64,000 nt of DNA from Rhodococcus_F sp040656415 (lineage in GTDB: Bacteria > Actinomycetota > Actinomycetes > Mycobacteriales > Mycobacteriaceae). Shown here in pieces: positions 41,303 to 51,155 of the stretch. The stretch lies in assembly GCF_040656415.1 (NCBI RefSeq), contig NZ_JBFAMC010000004.1:354279-418278 (forward strand), written 5' to 3'. The notes beneath the pieces were generated by a model. That model worked only from the letters and a program-made list of their open reading frames with translations, was not told the DNA's origin and did no database searches. Both the position numbers and the translations under genes were made by a program. Each line of letters begins with the position of its first letter. Positions within the stretch are counted from its first letter, which is position 1.

Positions 41303-42720
41303 ACGCGCACCCAGCGGGCCCCAAGCACGCCGAGCATCAACATGCTCCCGGACTGCCCGAGCGACCCACCGATCCGGAAGCATTCGCCGCGCTGTCCCCA
41401 CAGGTGTGGCCTCGGAACGCGTACCGTGGCGCTGACGGTGTCGTGAGTCTGGCCGGGGTTCCGGTGACAGATCTCGTCGAGAAGTACGGCACCCCACTGT
41501 TCGTGGTGGACGAAGACGATTTTCGGTCCCGTTGCCGCGACATGGCGCGCGCGTTCGGGCCGACGGCCAGAGTGCACTATGCGTCCAAGGCTTTCCTGTG
41601 CGGTGAGATCGCCCGTTGGGTTGCGGACGAGGGCTTGTCGCTGGACGTCGCCTCAGGCGGTGAATTGGCGGTTGCCTTGCATGCAGGATTCCCGTCTGAG
41701 CGAATTGCGATGCACGGCAACAATAAATCGGTCGCCGAACTGACGGCTGCGGTGTCGGCCGGTGTCGGGCACATCGTGCTCGACTCCGCGATGGAGATCG
41801 ACCGACTCGACAGGGTGGCCGGAGAAGCCGGCGTAGTCCAAGACGTACTGATCCGGGTGACGGTAGGTGTGGAGGCGCACACCCACGAGTTCATCTCCAC
41901 GGCTCACGAGGACCAGAAGTTCGGGTTCTCGATTTCGGATGGAACGGCGATCGACGCGGTTCGGCGAGTGTTTGCAGCCGACAACCTGAGATTGGTGGGC
42001 CTGCACAGTCACATCGGGTCCCAGATATTCGACGTCGACGGATTCGAGGTGGCAGCGCACCGCGTCATCGGGCTGCTGGGACACATCGTCGCGGAGTTCG
42101 GTGTGGACAAGACAGCCCAGATCTCGATAGTCGACCTCGGCGGCGGCCTGGGAATCTCTTACGTTCCTACCGACGACCCGCCGCCGATCGATCAACTCGC
42201 CGACAAGCTCGGTGACATCGTTCGCAACGAGTCCGCCTTGGCGGGTCTCCCCGAGCCGACGCTGGCCGTCGAACCGGGTCGTGCGATCGCCGGACCCGGA
42301 ACGGTTACGCTGTACGAGGTCGGGACGATCAAGGATGTCACGGTCGGTAGCTCCCTGTCCCGCCGGTACATCAGTGTGGACGGCGGCATGAGCGACAATA
42401 TCCGCACTGCCCTGTACCAGGCGGAATACGAGGCCAAACTCGTCTCCCGGATCAGCAACGCCGAACCTGTGGTGTCCCGGGTGGTGGGGAAGCACTGCGA
42501 GTCGGGCGACATCGTGGTCCGCGACACCTGGATGCCCGAGGACATCGACGCTGGAGATGTTCTGGCCGTAGCTGCCACCGGTGCATACTGCTATTCGATG
42601 TCGAGCAGATACAACATGCTCGCCCGCCCTGCCGTGGTGGCTGTGCGCGACGGACGCTCGCGCGTGATCCTCCGGAGGGAAACCGTGGAAGACCTGCTGA
42701 GCTTGGAGGTACAGGAGTGA
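41299..42720 (+). CDS. lysA: Diaminopimelate decarboxylase
   Basis: 473 residues, GTG at 41299 overlapping the argS stop. Fold III PLP enzyme: the PLP lysine in HYASKAFLC, HGNNK, the substrate-loop GLHSHIGSQIFD, the phosphate-binding DLGGGLGISY, EPGRAIAGPGTVTLYEVG and the late CESGD catalytic Cys segment. It makes L-lysine from meso-diaminopimelate, the last step of lysine synthesis. The order argS-lysA-hom-thrC-thrB is typical of mycolic-acid actinobacteria. Confidence 0.97.
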   Translation: MNAHPAGPKHAEHQHAPGLPERPTDPEAFAALSPQVWPRNAYRGADGVVSLAGVPVTDLVEKYGTPLFVVDEDDFRSRCRDMARAFGPTARVHYASKAFLCGEIARWVADEGLSLDVASGGELAVALHAGFPSERIAMHGNNKSVAELTAAVSAGVGHIVLDSAMEIDRLDRVAGEAGVVQDVLIRVTVGVEAHTHEFISTAHEDQKFGFSISDGTAIDAVRRVFAADNLRLVGLHSHIGSQIFDVDGFEVAAHRVIGLLGHIVAEFGVDKTAQISIVDLGGGLGISYVPTDDPPPIDQLADKLGDIVRNESALAGLPEPTLAVEPGRAIAGPGTVTLYEVGTIKDVTVGSSLSRRYISVDGGMSDNIRTALYQAEYEAKLVSRISNAEPVVSRVVGKHCESGDIVVRDTWMPEDIDAGDVLAVAATGAYCYSMSSRYNMLARPAVVAVRDGRSRVILRRETVEDLLSLEVQE

Positions 42721-44030
42721 CGAGTGAATCGGCGCATTCCGCTATCGGTGTGGCCGTCCTCGGCCTCGGCAACGTGGGGAGCGAGGTGGTGCGCATCCTG
42801 CAGGAGCACAGCCGAGACCTCGAGGCTCGTGTCGGTGCGCCGCTGGAATTGCGCGGTGTAGCTGTTCGCCGGCCCGGAGCCGACCGTGGAATCCCGGAGG
42901 AGCTGCAGACCACCGACGCGGCAGCCCTCGTGGCCCGCGATGATGTAGACATTGTCGTCGAGGTGATCGGTGGCACGGAATTGCCACGCAAGCTGATCCT
43001 TTCGGCGCTGAACTCAGGCAAGTCCGTCGTGACCGCGAACAAGGCTTTGCTCTCGGAGCACACCGGAGAACTGGCCGAGGCCGCGGAGATGCACAGCGTC
43101 GATCTGTACTTCGAGGCTGCGGTGGCGGGCGCAATCCCCGTAATACGTCCGCTCTTTCAGTCGCTTGCCGGCGACCGGGTGGACCAGGTCGCCGGAATCG
43201 TCAACGGAACCACCAATTTCATTCTGTCGGCGATGGACGAGACCGGCGCGGACTACGCCGCGACACTCGAAGAGGCCGGACGACTGGGCTACGCCGAGGC
43301 CGATCCGACGGCCGACGTAGAGGGCTATGACGCCGCGTCCAAGGCCGCCATTCTCGCGTCCATCGCCTTCCACACCCGGGTAACGGCTGCGGACGTATAT
43401 CGGGAAGGGATCTCCAAGATCACCGCGGAGGACCTGACATCGGCCCGGGCGCTGGGTTGCACGATCAAACTGCTGTCCGTCTGCGAGCGGATCACCACAG
43501 ATGAAGGCGAGGAGCGGATTTCCGCCCGGGTCTACCCGGCTCTTGTGCCACTGAGTCATCCGTTGGCGTCTGTGAACGGCGCATTCAATGCTGTCGTCGT
43601 CGAGGCCGAGAACGCGGGACGCTTGATGTTCTACGGACAGGGTGCAGGCGGCGCTCCCACCGCGTCGGCTGTGATGGGCGATCTGGTGATGGCGGCACGC
43701 AACAAGGTGAACGGCGGTCGCGGACCGCGCGAATCGAAGTACGCTAAGCTGAAGATCGCGCCAATCGGCGACATCCCTACGCGCTACTTCGTCAGCATGC
43801 AGGTGACCGACAAGGCGGGTGTTCTGGCGGCCGTAGCCGCCGAATTCTCTCAGCACGGCGTGAGTATCTCCACCGTGCGGCAGGAAGGCGCGGGCGACTG
43901 TGCCCGCCTCGTCGTCGTCACGCATCTCGCCAAGGATTCCGCATTGTCGGAAACTGTTGCGGCACTGAGTAAAAAAGAATTCGTTACCGCTGTGACCAGC
44001 GTTCTGCGACTGGAAGGCACCGAACAATGA
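42717..44030 (+). CDS. hom: Homoserine dehydrogenase
   Basis: 437 residues, GTG overlapping the lysA stop. Rossmann motif GVAVLGLGNVGSEVVRIL, catalytic core TANKALLSEH, YFEAAVAGAIPVIRPL, GIVNGTTNFIL and GYAEADPTADVEGYDAASKAAILAS, with a C-terminal ACT domain (FVSMQVTDKAGVLAAVAAEFSQ). The ACT domain implies feedback control, by threonine in relatives. It reduces aspartate semialdehyde to homoserine. Confidence 0.97.
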   Translation: MTSESAHSAIGVAVLGLGNVGSEVVRILQEHSRDLEARVGAPLELRGVAVRRPGADRGIPEELQTTDAAALVARDDVDIVVEVIGGTELPRKLILSALNSGKSVVTANKALLSEHTGELAEAAEMHSVDLYFEAAVAGAIPVIRPLFQSLAGDRVDQVAGIVNGTTNFILSAMDETGADYAATLEEAGRLGYAEADPTADVEGYDAASKAAILASIAFHTRVTAADVYREGISKITAEDLTSARALGCTIKLLSVCERITTDEGEERISARVYPALVPLSHPLASVNGAFNAVVVEAENAGRLMFYGQGAGGAPTASAVMGDLVMAARNKVNGGRGPRESKYAKLKIAPIGDIPTRYFVSMQVTDKAGVLAAVAAEFSQHGVSISTVRQEGAGDCARLVVVTHLAKDSALSETVAALSKKEFVTAVTSVLRLEGTEQ

Positions 44031-45109
44031 CCGGCACCTGTAATCCCGTTCACGCCCCCTGGCCGGGACTGATCGAGGCCTACCGAGACCGACTCGCCAT
44101 CGGACCCAACTGGAAGACGGTCACTCTACGCGAGGGCGGCACCCCACTACTACCGGCCGAGCATCTCTCGGAAGTCACCGGGTGTGAGGTCTACCTCAAG
44201 GTTGAGGGGCTCAATCCCACAGGTTCGTTCAAGGACCGGGGCATGACGATGGCCGTCACCGACGCGTTGGCCCGCGGTCAGCAGGCCGTGCTGTGCGCGT
44301 CCACGGGCAACACGTCTGCATCCGCTGCCGCATATGCTGCCAAGGCGAAGATGACCTGTGCCGTCCTGGTGCCGCAGGGCAAGATCGCGATGGGCAAGCT
44401 CGCGCAGGCCGTTATACACGGCGCGCGGATCATCCAGGTGCAGGGCAACTTCGACGACTGCCTCGAACTGGCGCGCAAGACTACTGCGGAGTTCCCGACG
44501 ATCGGACTCGTGAACTCGGTCAACCCGGTTCGTATCGAGGGCCAGAAGACTGCAGCGTTCGAGATCTGCGATGCGCTCGGTAAAGCTCCCGACGTGCATG
44601 CGCTTCCGGTCGGCAACGCAGGCAACATCACCGCGTACTGGCGCGGGTATTCCGAGTATTACGCGGATGGACTTGTCGGCGTGAAGCCCCGCATGCTCGG
44701 CGTACAGGCCGCCGGCGCCGCGCCCCTGGTCCACGGCGCACCGGTGCGGGATCCGGAGACGATCGCGACTGCGATACGGATCGGTTCGCCCGCATCCTGG
44801 AACGGCGCGATCAGTGCGAAGGAAGAGTCACACGGCGCCTTCCGCGCCGCGACCGACGAAGAGATCCTCGAGGCATACCGTCTGATTGCCAGGACCGAAG
44901 GTGTATTCGTCGAACCCGCTTCGGCCGCGAGCGTCGCGGGTCTGCTCGCCGCTCGCAAGGAGGGTTGGTTGGATTCGGGGCTCACCGTCGTGTGCACGGT
45001 CACCGGCAATGGCCTCAAGGACCCGGACACTGCATTGTCTGGGATGCCTGAGGTGCAACCGATTCCGGTCGATCCCGTCGCTGTCGCCTCCGCCCTCGAG
45101 CTGGCGTAG
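44027..45109 (+). CDS. thrC: Threonine synthase
   Basis: 360 residues, ATG overlapping the hom stop. PLP enzyme of fold II: NPTGSFKDRGMTMAV carries the PLP lysine, CASTGNTSASAAAYAA the substrate loop, LPVGNAGNITAYWRG the phosphate cup. It converts phosphohomoserine to threonine. At 360 residues it is the short actinobacterial form. The stop shares one base with the next GTG. Confidence 0.97.
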   Translation: MTGTCNPVHAPWPGLIEAYRDRLAIGPNWKTVTLREGGTPLLPAEHLSEVTGCEVYLKVEGLNPTGSFKDRGMTMAVTDALARGQQAVLCASTGNTSASAAAYAAKAKMTCAVLVPQGKIAMGKLAQAVIHGARIIQVQGNFDDCLELARKTTAEFPTIGLVNSVNPVRIEGQKTAAFEICDALGKAPDVHALPVGNAGNITAYWRGYSEYYADGLVGVKPRMLGVQAAGAAPLVHGAPVRDPETIATAIRIGSPASWNGAISAKEESHGAFRAATDEEILEAYRLIARTEGVFVEPASAASVAGLLAARKEGWLDSGLTVVCTVTGNGLKDPDTALSGMPEVQPIPVDPVAVASALELA

Positions 45110-46098
45110 TGGTGGCGACCGCACCGCAGAATCAGACGGCCGCCATGACACAGACTCTCCCCGCAGGGCTCACCGTGACCGCGCGCGTTCCCGCGTCGAG
45201 TGCGAACCTCGGCCCAGGCTTCGACACGCTCGGTATCGCGCTGTCGCTATACGATGAGATCACGGTCACTACGACGGGTGCGGGACTGAACATTCGGGTC
45301 GAGGGGGAAGGTGCAGACGATGTTCCATCGGGCCCGTCTCACCTAGTGGTTCGCGCGATCGAGCGGGGCCTGGAATCGGCAGGTGTCTGGGCAGAAGGTC
45401 TGGATGTGTTGTGCCGCAACACGATCCCTCATTCTCGGGGCCTGGGTTCTTCGGCTTCTGCCGTCGTCGGAGGATTGGCTGCGGCCAGCGGCCTAGCCGC
45501 GAAGCTTGACCCCGACAACGGGTTGTCGCTCGATCAACTGGTGCAACTGGCATCTGAGTTCGAAGGGCACCCGGACAACGCCTCGGCGAGTGTGCTCGGG
45601 GGTGCCGTCGTGTCTTGGACCAGTGAGCCAGAGGCGGGGTCAGCCGGCGACGCCCCGAAGGCAGCCCGCCGCGTGTACCAAGCGGTGCCACTGAAAGTGC
45701 ACCCAGCGATCCGCGTGGTCGCACTGGTACCGGGGGTGCGTTCGTCAACCGCTCACACCCGAGGGCTGTTGCCCGAGATGGTTCCGCACCGTGATGCTGC
45801 ATTCAACATCAGCCGTGGAGCTTTGGCTGTGGTTGCGCTCACAGGGCGTCCGGACCTATTGGTGGCGGCCACCGAGGACAGGCTGCATCAGCCGCAGCGC
45901 GCTCCGGCTCTTCCTCTGACGACCAAGTGGATTTCGATTCTGAGAGACGCGGGAATTGCCGCAGCTGTGTCGGGAGCGGGGCCGACTGTGCTTGCACTGA
46001 CTACCGAGCCATTCCCTGTCGATCTTCGAGCGCTCGCCGAAGCCGACGAGTTGCAACTTCTCGAACTCGACGTCGCGGGCGGAGTCGAGATCACCTGA
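45109..46098 (+). CDS. thrB: Homoserine kinase
   Basis: 329 residues from the GTG at 45109; the ATG at 45145 (MTQTLPAGLTV) is an equally good start and gives 317 residues. GHMP kinase motifs are VPASSANLGPGFDTLGIALSLYD, the ATP loop PHSRGLGSSASAVVGGLAAA, FEGHPDNASASVLGG, and the C-terminal AAVSGAGPTVLALT. It phosphorylates homoserine for threonine synthase. It is the last gene of the amino-acid operon. Confidence 0.96.
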   Translation: MVATAPQNQTAAMTQTLPAGLTVTARVPASSANLGPGFDTLGIALSLYDEITVTTTGAGLNIRVEGEGADDVPSGPSHLVVRAIERGLESAGVWAEGLDVLCRNTIPHSRGLGSSASAVVGGLAAASGLAAKLDPDNGLSLDQLVQLASEFEGHPDNASASVLGGAVVSWTSEPEAGSAGDAPKAARRVYQAVPLKVHPAIRVVALVPGVRSSTAHTRGLLPEMVPHRDAAFNISRGALAVVALTGRPDLLVAATEDRLHQPQRAPALPLTTKWISILRDAGIAAAVSGAGPTVLALTTEPFPVDLRALAEADELQLLELDVAGGVEIT

Positions 46099-46422
46099 CA
46101 CGCCGTCGGACTCTCTCTTGCTCCTGCGGTCGTTGCCAGCTATTCTGGGCATTGTCCGTACATCGTGCGCTTCAGACGCCGGTGCTCTACCAGGACAAAT
46201 ACTCCAGATAATCGGGGTTGACGAGTTCTGGCATGATCTTCCGCACTATCAGTTGTGTAGGGATTTCGAGCACATGCCTGTTTCAAGGTGGTGTGATGGC
46301 GGGCAAGCCGGCAGTTCTTCGCACGCAACTACGTACGGCACATCCGAATTCGGTACATGACCCGAATTGCGGGACGAACCCTCTACTCTGCGCAGTGCAA
46401 GTGAGGGAAGGAAAGGACCTCC
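46099..46422 (+). promoter_or_regulatory. 324-bp rho upstream region
   Basis: No gene seen. A TTGACG at 46218-46223 could be a -35 but has no well-spaced -10. Nearer rho, a perfect palindrome CCGAATTCGG (46344-46353) and a third CCGAATT (46362-46368) allow alternative hairpins. These could serve leader control of rho. Confidence 0.4.
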
Positions 46423-48480
46423 GTGACCGATACGGACCTCATCGCCGCTCCTGTGAACGCCTCTTCGGTGGATACCGTTGGCGCACAGGCAGGGGACACT
46501 TCACAGGCGCCGTCGACCGCACACGAAACCGGTGCAGTCGCGGCCTCGACAATGCGCGCCGAGACCCGCCGAGGCTCGGGCCTGTCCGGAATGGTGTTGA
46601 CCGAACTTCGCGCCATTGCGGGCGAGCTGGGTATCAAGGGCATCTCGGGGATGCGCAAGGGCGACCTGATCGCCGCAATCAAAGAACGGCAGGGTGGTTC
46701 TGTTGCCTCACCCGAGCCGACAACCCGTGGCCGGGCGACGCGCGCGAAGCGCGAACAGTCCACGCAGACCCAAATTGCGGTGACTCCGGACGCTGCGACC
46801 TCGACTGCGCCCACCGACGGGGTGGTGTCGCAGAAGGCGGCTGGGTCGACGGTGGTCGACACCGCGGCCGCTGACACCGCAGTCACCGACACCGCGGTCA
46901 CCGAAGCCCCAGAGGGCGGTCGCCGTGGGCGTCAGCGTCGCGGGTCTTCACGTCGCGCCGGTGCACCGGACCAAGGGGATCAGGGAAGCAGCGTCCAGGA
47001 TGCTGCCCCGCAAACCGTTTCCGCGGCCCCGCAGACCGAGGGTAAGCAGGCCGACGATCGTCAGGATTCTGCCGAGAAGTCCGGCAAGCAGGACGGCTCC
47101 GGCGAGCAACGCGGCGAACGCGGCCGACGCGAGCGCGGCGACAACCGTGGCGACCGTGGTGACAACCGCGGGGACCGTGGCCAGGGAAATGGCGGCCCGC
47201 GTAGCAACGACAACCGTCCGGGTGACGACGAGGAAGGTGGCCGCAGTCGTCGCGGACGTCGATTCCGTGAGCGTCGTCGTGGTCGCGACCGCGGCGATGG
47301 CGGGGATGCCCGCGAGACCGAGATCCGGGAGGACGATGTCCTTCAGCCCGTCGCCGGCATCCTCGATGTTCTCGACAACTACGCCTTCGTGCGTACCTCC
47401 GGCTACTTGGCCGGGCCCAACGACGTCTACGTGTCGATGAACCTGATCCGCAAGAACGGTCTTCGCCGAGGCGATGCGATCACCGGCGTCGTTCGCATCG
47501 GGCGTGAGGGCGAGCAGGGTAATCAGCGGCAGAAGTTCAACCCGCTGGTTCGGATCGACACAGTCAACGGCGGCGACGTCGAAGCGGCCAAGAATCGCCC
47601 CGAGTTCGGCAAGCTCACCCCGCTCTACCCTAACCAGCGATTGCGTCTCGAAACGACGCCGAACGTCCTGACGACTCGTGTCATCGACCTGGTGATGCCG
47701 ATCGGCAAGGGACAGCGAGCGCTGATCGTAAGCCCGCCGAAGGCAGGCAAGACCAGCGTGCTGCAGGCCATCGCCAATGCGATCTCGACCAACAACCCAG
47801 AGTGCTATCTCATGGTCGTGCTGGTCGACGAGCGCCCAGAAGAGGTCACCGACATGCAGCGCTCGGTGAAGGGCGAGGTCATTTCCTCGACCTTCGACCG
47901 CCCGCCGGGCGACCACACCTCGGTTGCCGAGTTGGCGATCGAGCGTGCGAAGCGTCTGGTGGAAACGGGCAGAGACGTCGTAGTCCTGCTGGACTCGATC
48001 ACCCGACTCGGCCGTGCGTACAACAATGCCTCGCCTGCATCGGGGCGAATCCTCTCCGGTGGTGTCGACTCGACTGCGCTCTACCCGCCGAAGCGATTCC
48101 TCGGCGCTGCGCGCAATATCGAGAACGGTGGTTCGCTCACTATCATCGCGACAGCGATGGTCGAGACCGGATCAACCGGCGATACCGTGATCTTCGAGGA
48201 GTTCAAGGGCACCGGCAACGCCGAACTCAAGCTTGACCGCAAGATCGCGGAGCGCCGAGTGTTCCCGGCCGTGGATGTCAACCCGTCGGGTACACGAAAG
48301 GACGAGTTGCTACTCGGCCCGGATGAGGCTGCCGTGATACACAAGCTCAGGCGTGTGCTCTCAGGCCTCGATTCGCACCAGGCAATCGATCTACTGATCG
48401 ACCGACTCAAGCAGAGCAAGAGCAACCTCGAATTCCTCATGCAGGTATCGAAGACTGCTCCGGGTGCGATCGGCGACTGA
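46423..48480 (+). CDS. rho: Transcription termination factor Rho
   Basis: 685 residues, much longer than the 419 of E. coli Rho. GTG start at 46423 after GAAGGAAAGG. Order: a Thr/Ala-rich leader, the Rho N-terminal helical domain (VLTELRAIAGELGIKGISGMRKGDL), and a long insert rich in Arg, Asp and Gly (about residues 165-300). Then come the cold-shock RNA-binding domain (GILDVLDNYAFVRTSGYL), the P-loop with Lys443 (SPPKAGKTSVLQA), VVVLLDSITRLGRAYN and the Q/R-loop region. It is an ATP-driven RNA translocase that ends transcription. The insert is typical of actinobacterial Rho. Confidence 0.97.
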   Translation: MTDTDLIAAPVNASSVDTVGAQAGDTSQAPSTAHETGAVAASTMRAETRRGSGLSGMVLTELRAIAGELGIKGISGMRKGDLIAAIKERQGGSVASPEPTTRGRATRAKREQSTQTQIAVTPDAATSTAPTDGVVSQKAAGSTVVDTAAADTAVTDTAVTEAPEGGRRGRQRRGSSRRAGAPDQGDQGSSVQDAAPQTVSAAPQTEGKQADDRQDSAEKSGKQDGSGEQRGERGRRERGDNRGDRGDNRGDRGQGNGGPRSNDNRPGDDEEGGRSRRGRRFRERRRGRDRGDGGDARETEIREDDVLQPVAGILDVLDNYAFVRTSGYLAGPNDVYVSMNLIRKNGLRRGDAITGVVRIGREGEQGNQRQKFNPLVRIDTVNGGDVEAAKNRPEFGKLTPLYPNQRLRLETTPNVLTTRVIDLVMPIGKGQRALIVSPPKAGKTSVLQAIANAISTNNPECYLMVVLVDERPEEVTDMQRSVKGEVISSTFDRPPGDHTSVAELAIERAKRLVETGRDVVVLLDSITRLGRAYNNASPASGRILSGGVDSTALYPPKRFLGAARNIENGGSLTIIATAMVETGSTGDTVIFEEFKGTGNAELKLDRKIAERRVFPAVDVNPSGTRKDELLLGPDEAAVIHKLRRVLSGLDSHQAIDLLIDRLKQSKSNLEFLMQVSKTAPGAIGD

Positions 48481-48490
48481 CATCAACCCG

Positions 48491-48526
48491 AACGAAGCCC
48501 GGCGACGATCATCGCCGGGCTTCGTT
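48491..48526 (+). terminator. Strong hairpin terminator after rho
   Basis: Perfect 15-bp stem (48491-48505 and 48512-48526) with a 6-nt loop CGATCA, followed by GTTTCC. It begins 10 bp after the rho stop. Confidence 0.85.
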
Positions 48527-48705
48527 GTTTCCCCAGGAAGAACGACTGTGGAACAAAGTTCGAGAAGACCGCGTTGATCGCACTGCAGGACGCATGCCCA
48601 CTGGGGTCAGAGGCTCGCAATCTGGCATACTGGGCGGCCGAGTCCGGTTCCGGTTCACGTCTTCGAGCGGCGAAGGCGACCCGGCGACCATTTGAAAGGG
48701 ACACC

Positions 48706-48948
48706 ATGAAGTCAGGCATTCATCCCAATTACGTGGCCACCACCGTGGTCTGTGGTTGCGGAAACACTTTCGAGACCTACAGCACCAAGGAGACTGGACG
48801 TATCAACGTCGAGGTCTGCTCGCAGTGCCACCCGTTCTACACGGGCAAGCAGAAGATTCTGGACACCGGTGGACGCGTCGCTCGCTTCGAGGCCCGCTAC
48901 GGAAAGCGAGCCGGCAAGGGCGCAGCCAAGGAAGCCAAGAAGTCCTAG
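48706..48948 (+). CDS. rpmE: Ribosomal protein bL31
   Basis: 80 residues from the ATG at 48706; an in-frame opening at 48574 is not used. It is the zinc-binding form, with Cys16, Cys18, Cys37 and Cys40 (VCGCGNT and VCSQCHPFYTGKQK). The C-terminus is Lys-rich. It belongs to the 50S subunit, bridging to the 30S head. It has its own 226-bp upstream region after the rho terminator and is followed by another terminator. Confidence 0.96.
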   Translation: MKSGIHPNYVATTVVCGCGNTFETYSTKETGRINVEVCSQCHPFYTGKQKILDTGGRVARFEARYGKRAGKGAAKEAKKS

Positions 48949-48955
48949 CTGTTCC

Positions 48956-48996
48956 GCCGACGCCTGTCCTGCGATAATTGCAGGTCGGGCGTCGGC
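48956..48996 (+). terminator. Intrinsic terminator after rpmE
   Basis: GCCGACGCC pairs with GGCGTCGGC around an inner CCTGC/GCAGG stem, followed directly by six T (48997-49002). It is the most E. coli-like terminator in the window. Confidence 0.9.
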
Positions 48997-49038
48997 TTTT
49001 TTGTGCCCACCCCGAGAGAACGCAGAGAGGAGTGAACA

Positions 49039-50118
49039 ATGGCAGGGGCCACCCAGCCTTCGGCCATCGACGACATCCTGGCTGAATACGCAGGCCTGGA
49101 GCAGCAGCTGGCCGACCCATCTCTGCACGATGACGCATCAACGGCACGCAAGGTCGGCAAGCGATTCGCCGAGTTGGCGCCCATCATGGCGACGATTACC
49201 AAGCTGGAGTCGGCGCGGGAGGATCTCGACGCCGCGCGTGAGTTGGCAGCAGATGATTCCAGCTTCGCAGGCGAGGTGCCGGAACTTGAGGCGACGGTCG
49301 AGGAATTGGACAAGACGCTCACCGACCTTCTCGCCCCGCGAGACCCTCACGATGGCGACGACGTGGTGCTCGAGGTGAAGTCGGGTGAGGGCGGTGAGGA
49401 ATCCGCACTGTTCGCATCGGATCTCGCGCGAATGTACTTGCGCTACGCCGAGCGTCACGGGTGGCGCGTCGAGATTCTCGACGCGACGATCTCCGATCTC
49501 GGTGGATACAAGGAGGCGACACTCTCGATCAAGTCGAAGGGCGATGTGAGGGACGGTGTCTGGGCGCGCCTGAAGTTCGAGGGCGGCGTTCATCGCGTAC
49601 AGCGTGTACCCGTTACGGAGTCGCAGGGACGTGTCCATACGTCGGCTGCGGGCGTCCTCATCTATCCAGAGCCGGAAGAGGCTGCTGAGGTGCAGATCGA
49701 TGAAGCGGATCTGCGCATCGACGTCTACCGGTCGTCGGGCAAGGGCGGTCAGGGGGTCAACACCACAGATTCCGCCGTCCGGATCACGCACTTGCCGACC
49801 GGCATCGTGGTGACTTGCCAGAACGAACGGTCACAGCTGCAGAATAAGGCTCGTGCCATGCATGTGCTCGCCGCTCGATTGCAGGCCGCGGCAGAGGAGG
49901 CAGCGGAGGCCGAGGCCGCGGCTGGGCGACAGAGTCAGGTGCGCACCGTCGACCGTTCCGAACGTATTCGCACCTACAACTTCCCGGAGAACCGCATCAC
50001 CGATCACCGAATCGGGTTCAAATCGCACAATCTCGACGCGGTCCTGGACGGTGACTTGGACGCGCTGCTCGACGCGCTCGGAAAGTCGGACCGCGAAGCG
50101 AGGCTTGCGGCCGAGTAG
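49039..50118 (+). CDS. prfA: Peptide chain release factor 1
   Basis: 359 residues, ATG at 49039. The PxT anticodon-like motif is PVT (RVPVTESQGRVHTSAA), and the catalytic GGQ loop is SSGKGGQGVNTTDSAVR. The N-terminal coiled domain 1 and the C-terminal DHRIGFKSHNLDAVL are standard. It releases peptides at UAA and UAG. The gene after it, prmC, methylates the GGQ glutamine. Confidence 0.97.
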   Translation: MAGATQPSAIDDILAEYAGLEQQLADPSLHDDASTARKVGKRFAELAPIMATITKLESAREDLDAARELAADDSSFAGEVPELEATVEELDKTLTDLLAPRDPHDGDDVVLEVKSGEGGEESALFASDLARMYLRYAERHGWRVEILDATISDLGGYKEATLSIKSKGDVRDGVWARLKFEGGVHRVQRVPVTESQGRVHTSAAGVLIYPEPEEAAEVQIDEADLRIDVYRSSGKGGQGVNTTDSAVRITHLPTGIVVTCQNERSQLQNKARAMHVLAARLQAAAEEAAEAEAAAGRQSQVRTVDRSERIRTYNFPENRITDHRIGFKSHNLDAVLDGDLDALLDALGKSDREARLAAE

Positions 50119-50225
50119 AGATCTGCGCTGGATCGAAACGTGTGGGGCGGCTCAGCGGCGGGTTCAACCCCCGGAACAGCAGGGACCGGCGCATCCGGTT
50201 GATGTGTGCATGGCAGGCTGTACCT

Positions 50226-51155
50226 GTGAGTCGCCTTCCACTTCGTCTGGCTTTGATCGACGCAACCCGGCACCTCGAAGAGGCCGGAGTGCGTAGCGCT
50301 CGCGCTGATGCCGAACTGCTCGCGGCACACCTACTGGGTGTGGAGCGCACGCGACTGGGCTTGGTACCGCTCGTCGACGAGTCGATGATCGACGCCTACG
50401 AGAAGATGGTGAACCAGCGCGCCAAACGGATACCTTTGCAGTACATCCTTGGTACAGCCGCTATGGGTGACATCGATGTGGAGGTCGGGCCCGGTGTCTT
50501 CGTGCCACGACCCGAGACGGAACTGCTGTTGGGTTGGGCGCTGGCATCGCTCGCGGGTTGCGATCAGCGCCCGCCCGTGGTCCTGGATCTCTGCACCGGA
50601 TCCGGCGCGCTCGCGCTCGCGATCGCCAATGCGCGCCCGGACGCCGTTGTGCACGCCGTCGAACTCGAACCGAATGCCCTCAGCTGGGCGCGGCGAAACG
50701 CAGGCGCCCGGGAACAAGCCGGCGACACGCCGATCCGGTTGTATCAGGGCGATGTAACCGATCGCACACTGCTGGCGGGGCTCGAGGGCTGCGTGGACCT
50801 GATCGTTGCGAACCCGCCGTACATACCGGAGGGCGCCGAACTCGAACCTGAGGTCGCCGAGCACGACCCCCACAGCGCACTGTTCGCCGGCCCGGACGGC
50901 CTGTCCGTGATCAAGCCGATGATCTCGAATGTTGCACGTTGGTTGCGCATAGGTGGGGCGGTCGGGATCGAGCACGACGACTCCAACGGCGCCGCCGTGG
51001 CGGCCCTGTTCGAATCTCGCCGTGTGTTCGGCGATGTCGCCGAACATCCGGACCTCGCCGGGAAGCCGCGGTTCGTGGTTGCTCGCCGTATCGCGACAGC
51101 TATCGAGGCACAGCGTGCGGAGCTCCGCTCCGAGGGTGAAAGAATGAGCGGGTGA
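50226..51155 (+). CDS. prmC: Release factor glutamine methyltransferase
   Basis: 309 residues from the GTG at 50226; an in-frame opening at 50142 lacks a ribosome site. SAM-binding motif VLDLCTGSGALALAIA and catalytic LIVANPPYIPEG (NPPY); the N-terminal helical domain binds the release factor (RADAELLAAHLLGVERTRL, VPRPETELLLG). It methylates the GGQ glutamine of RF1/RF2. It overlaps the next gene by 4 bp. Confidence 0.96.
   Translation: MSRLPLRLALIDATRHLEEAGVRSARADAELLAAHLLGVERTRLGLVPLVDESMIDAYEKMVNQRAKRIPLQYILGTAAMGDIDVEVGPGVFVPRPETELLLGWALASLAGCDQRPPVVLDLCTGSGALALAIANARPDAVVHAVELEPNALSWARRNAGAREQAGDTPIRLYQGDVTDRTLLAGLEGCVDLIVANPPYIPEGAELEPEVAEHDPHSALFAGPDGLSVIKPMISNVARWLRIGGAVGIEHDDSNGAAVAALFESRRVFGDVAEHPDLAGKPRFVVARRIATAIEAQRAELRSEGERMSG

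Noticed and set aside
46948..47916. 322-codon minus-strand frame with Ala/Val/Thr-rich stretch looking like membrane segments
   Set aside because: It is the reverse complement of the Arg/Asp/Gly-rich insert of rho.
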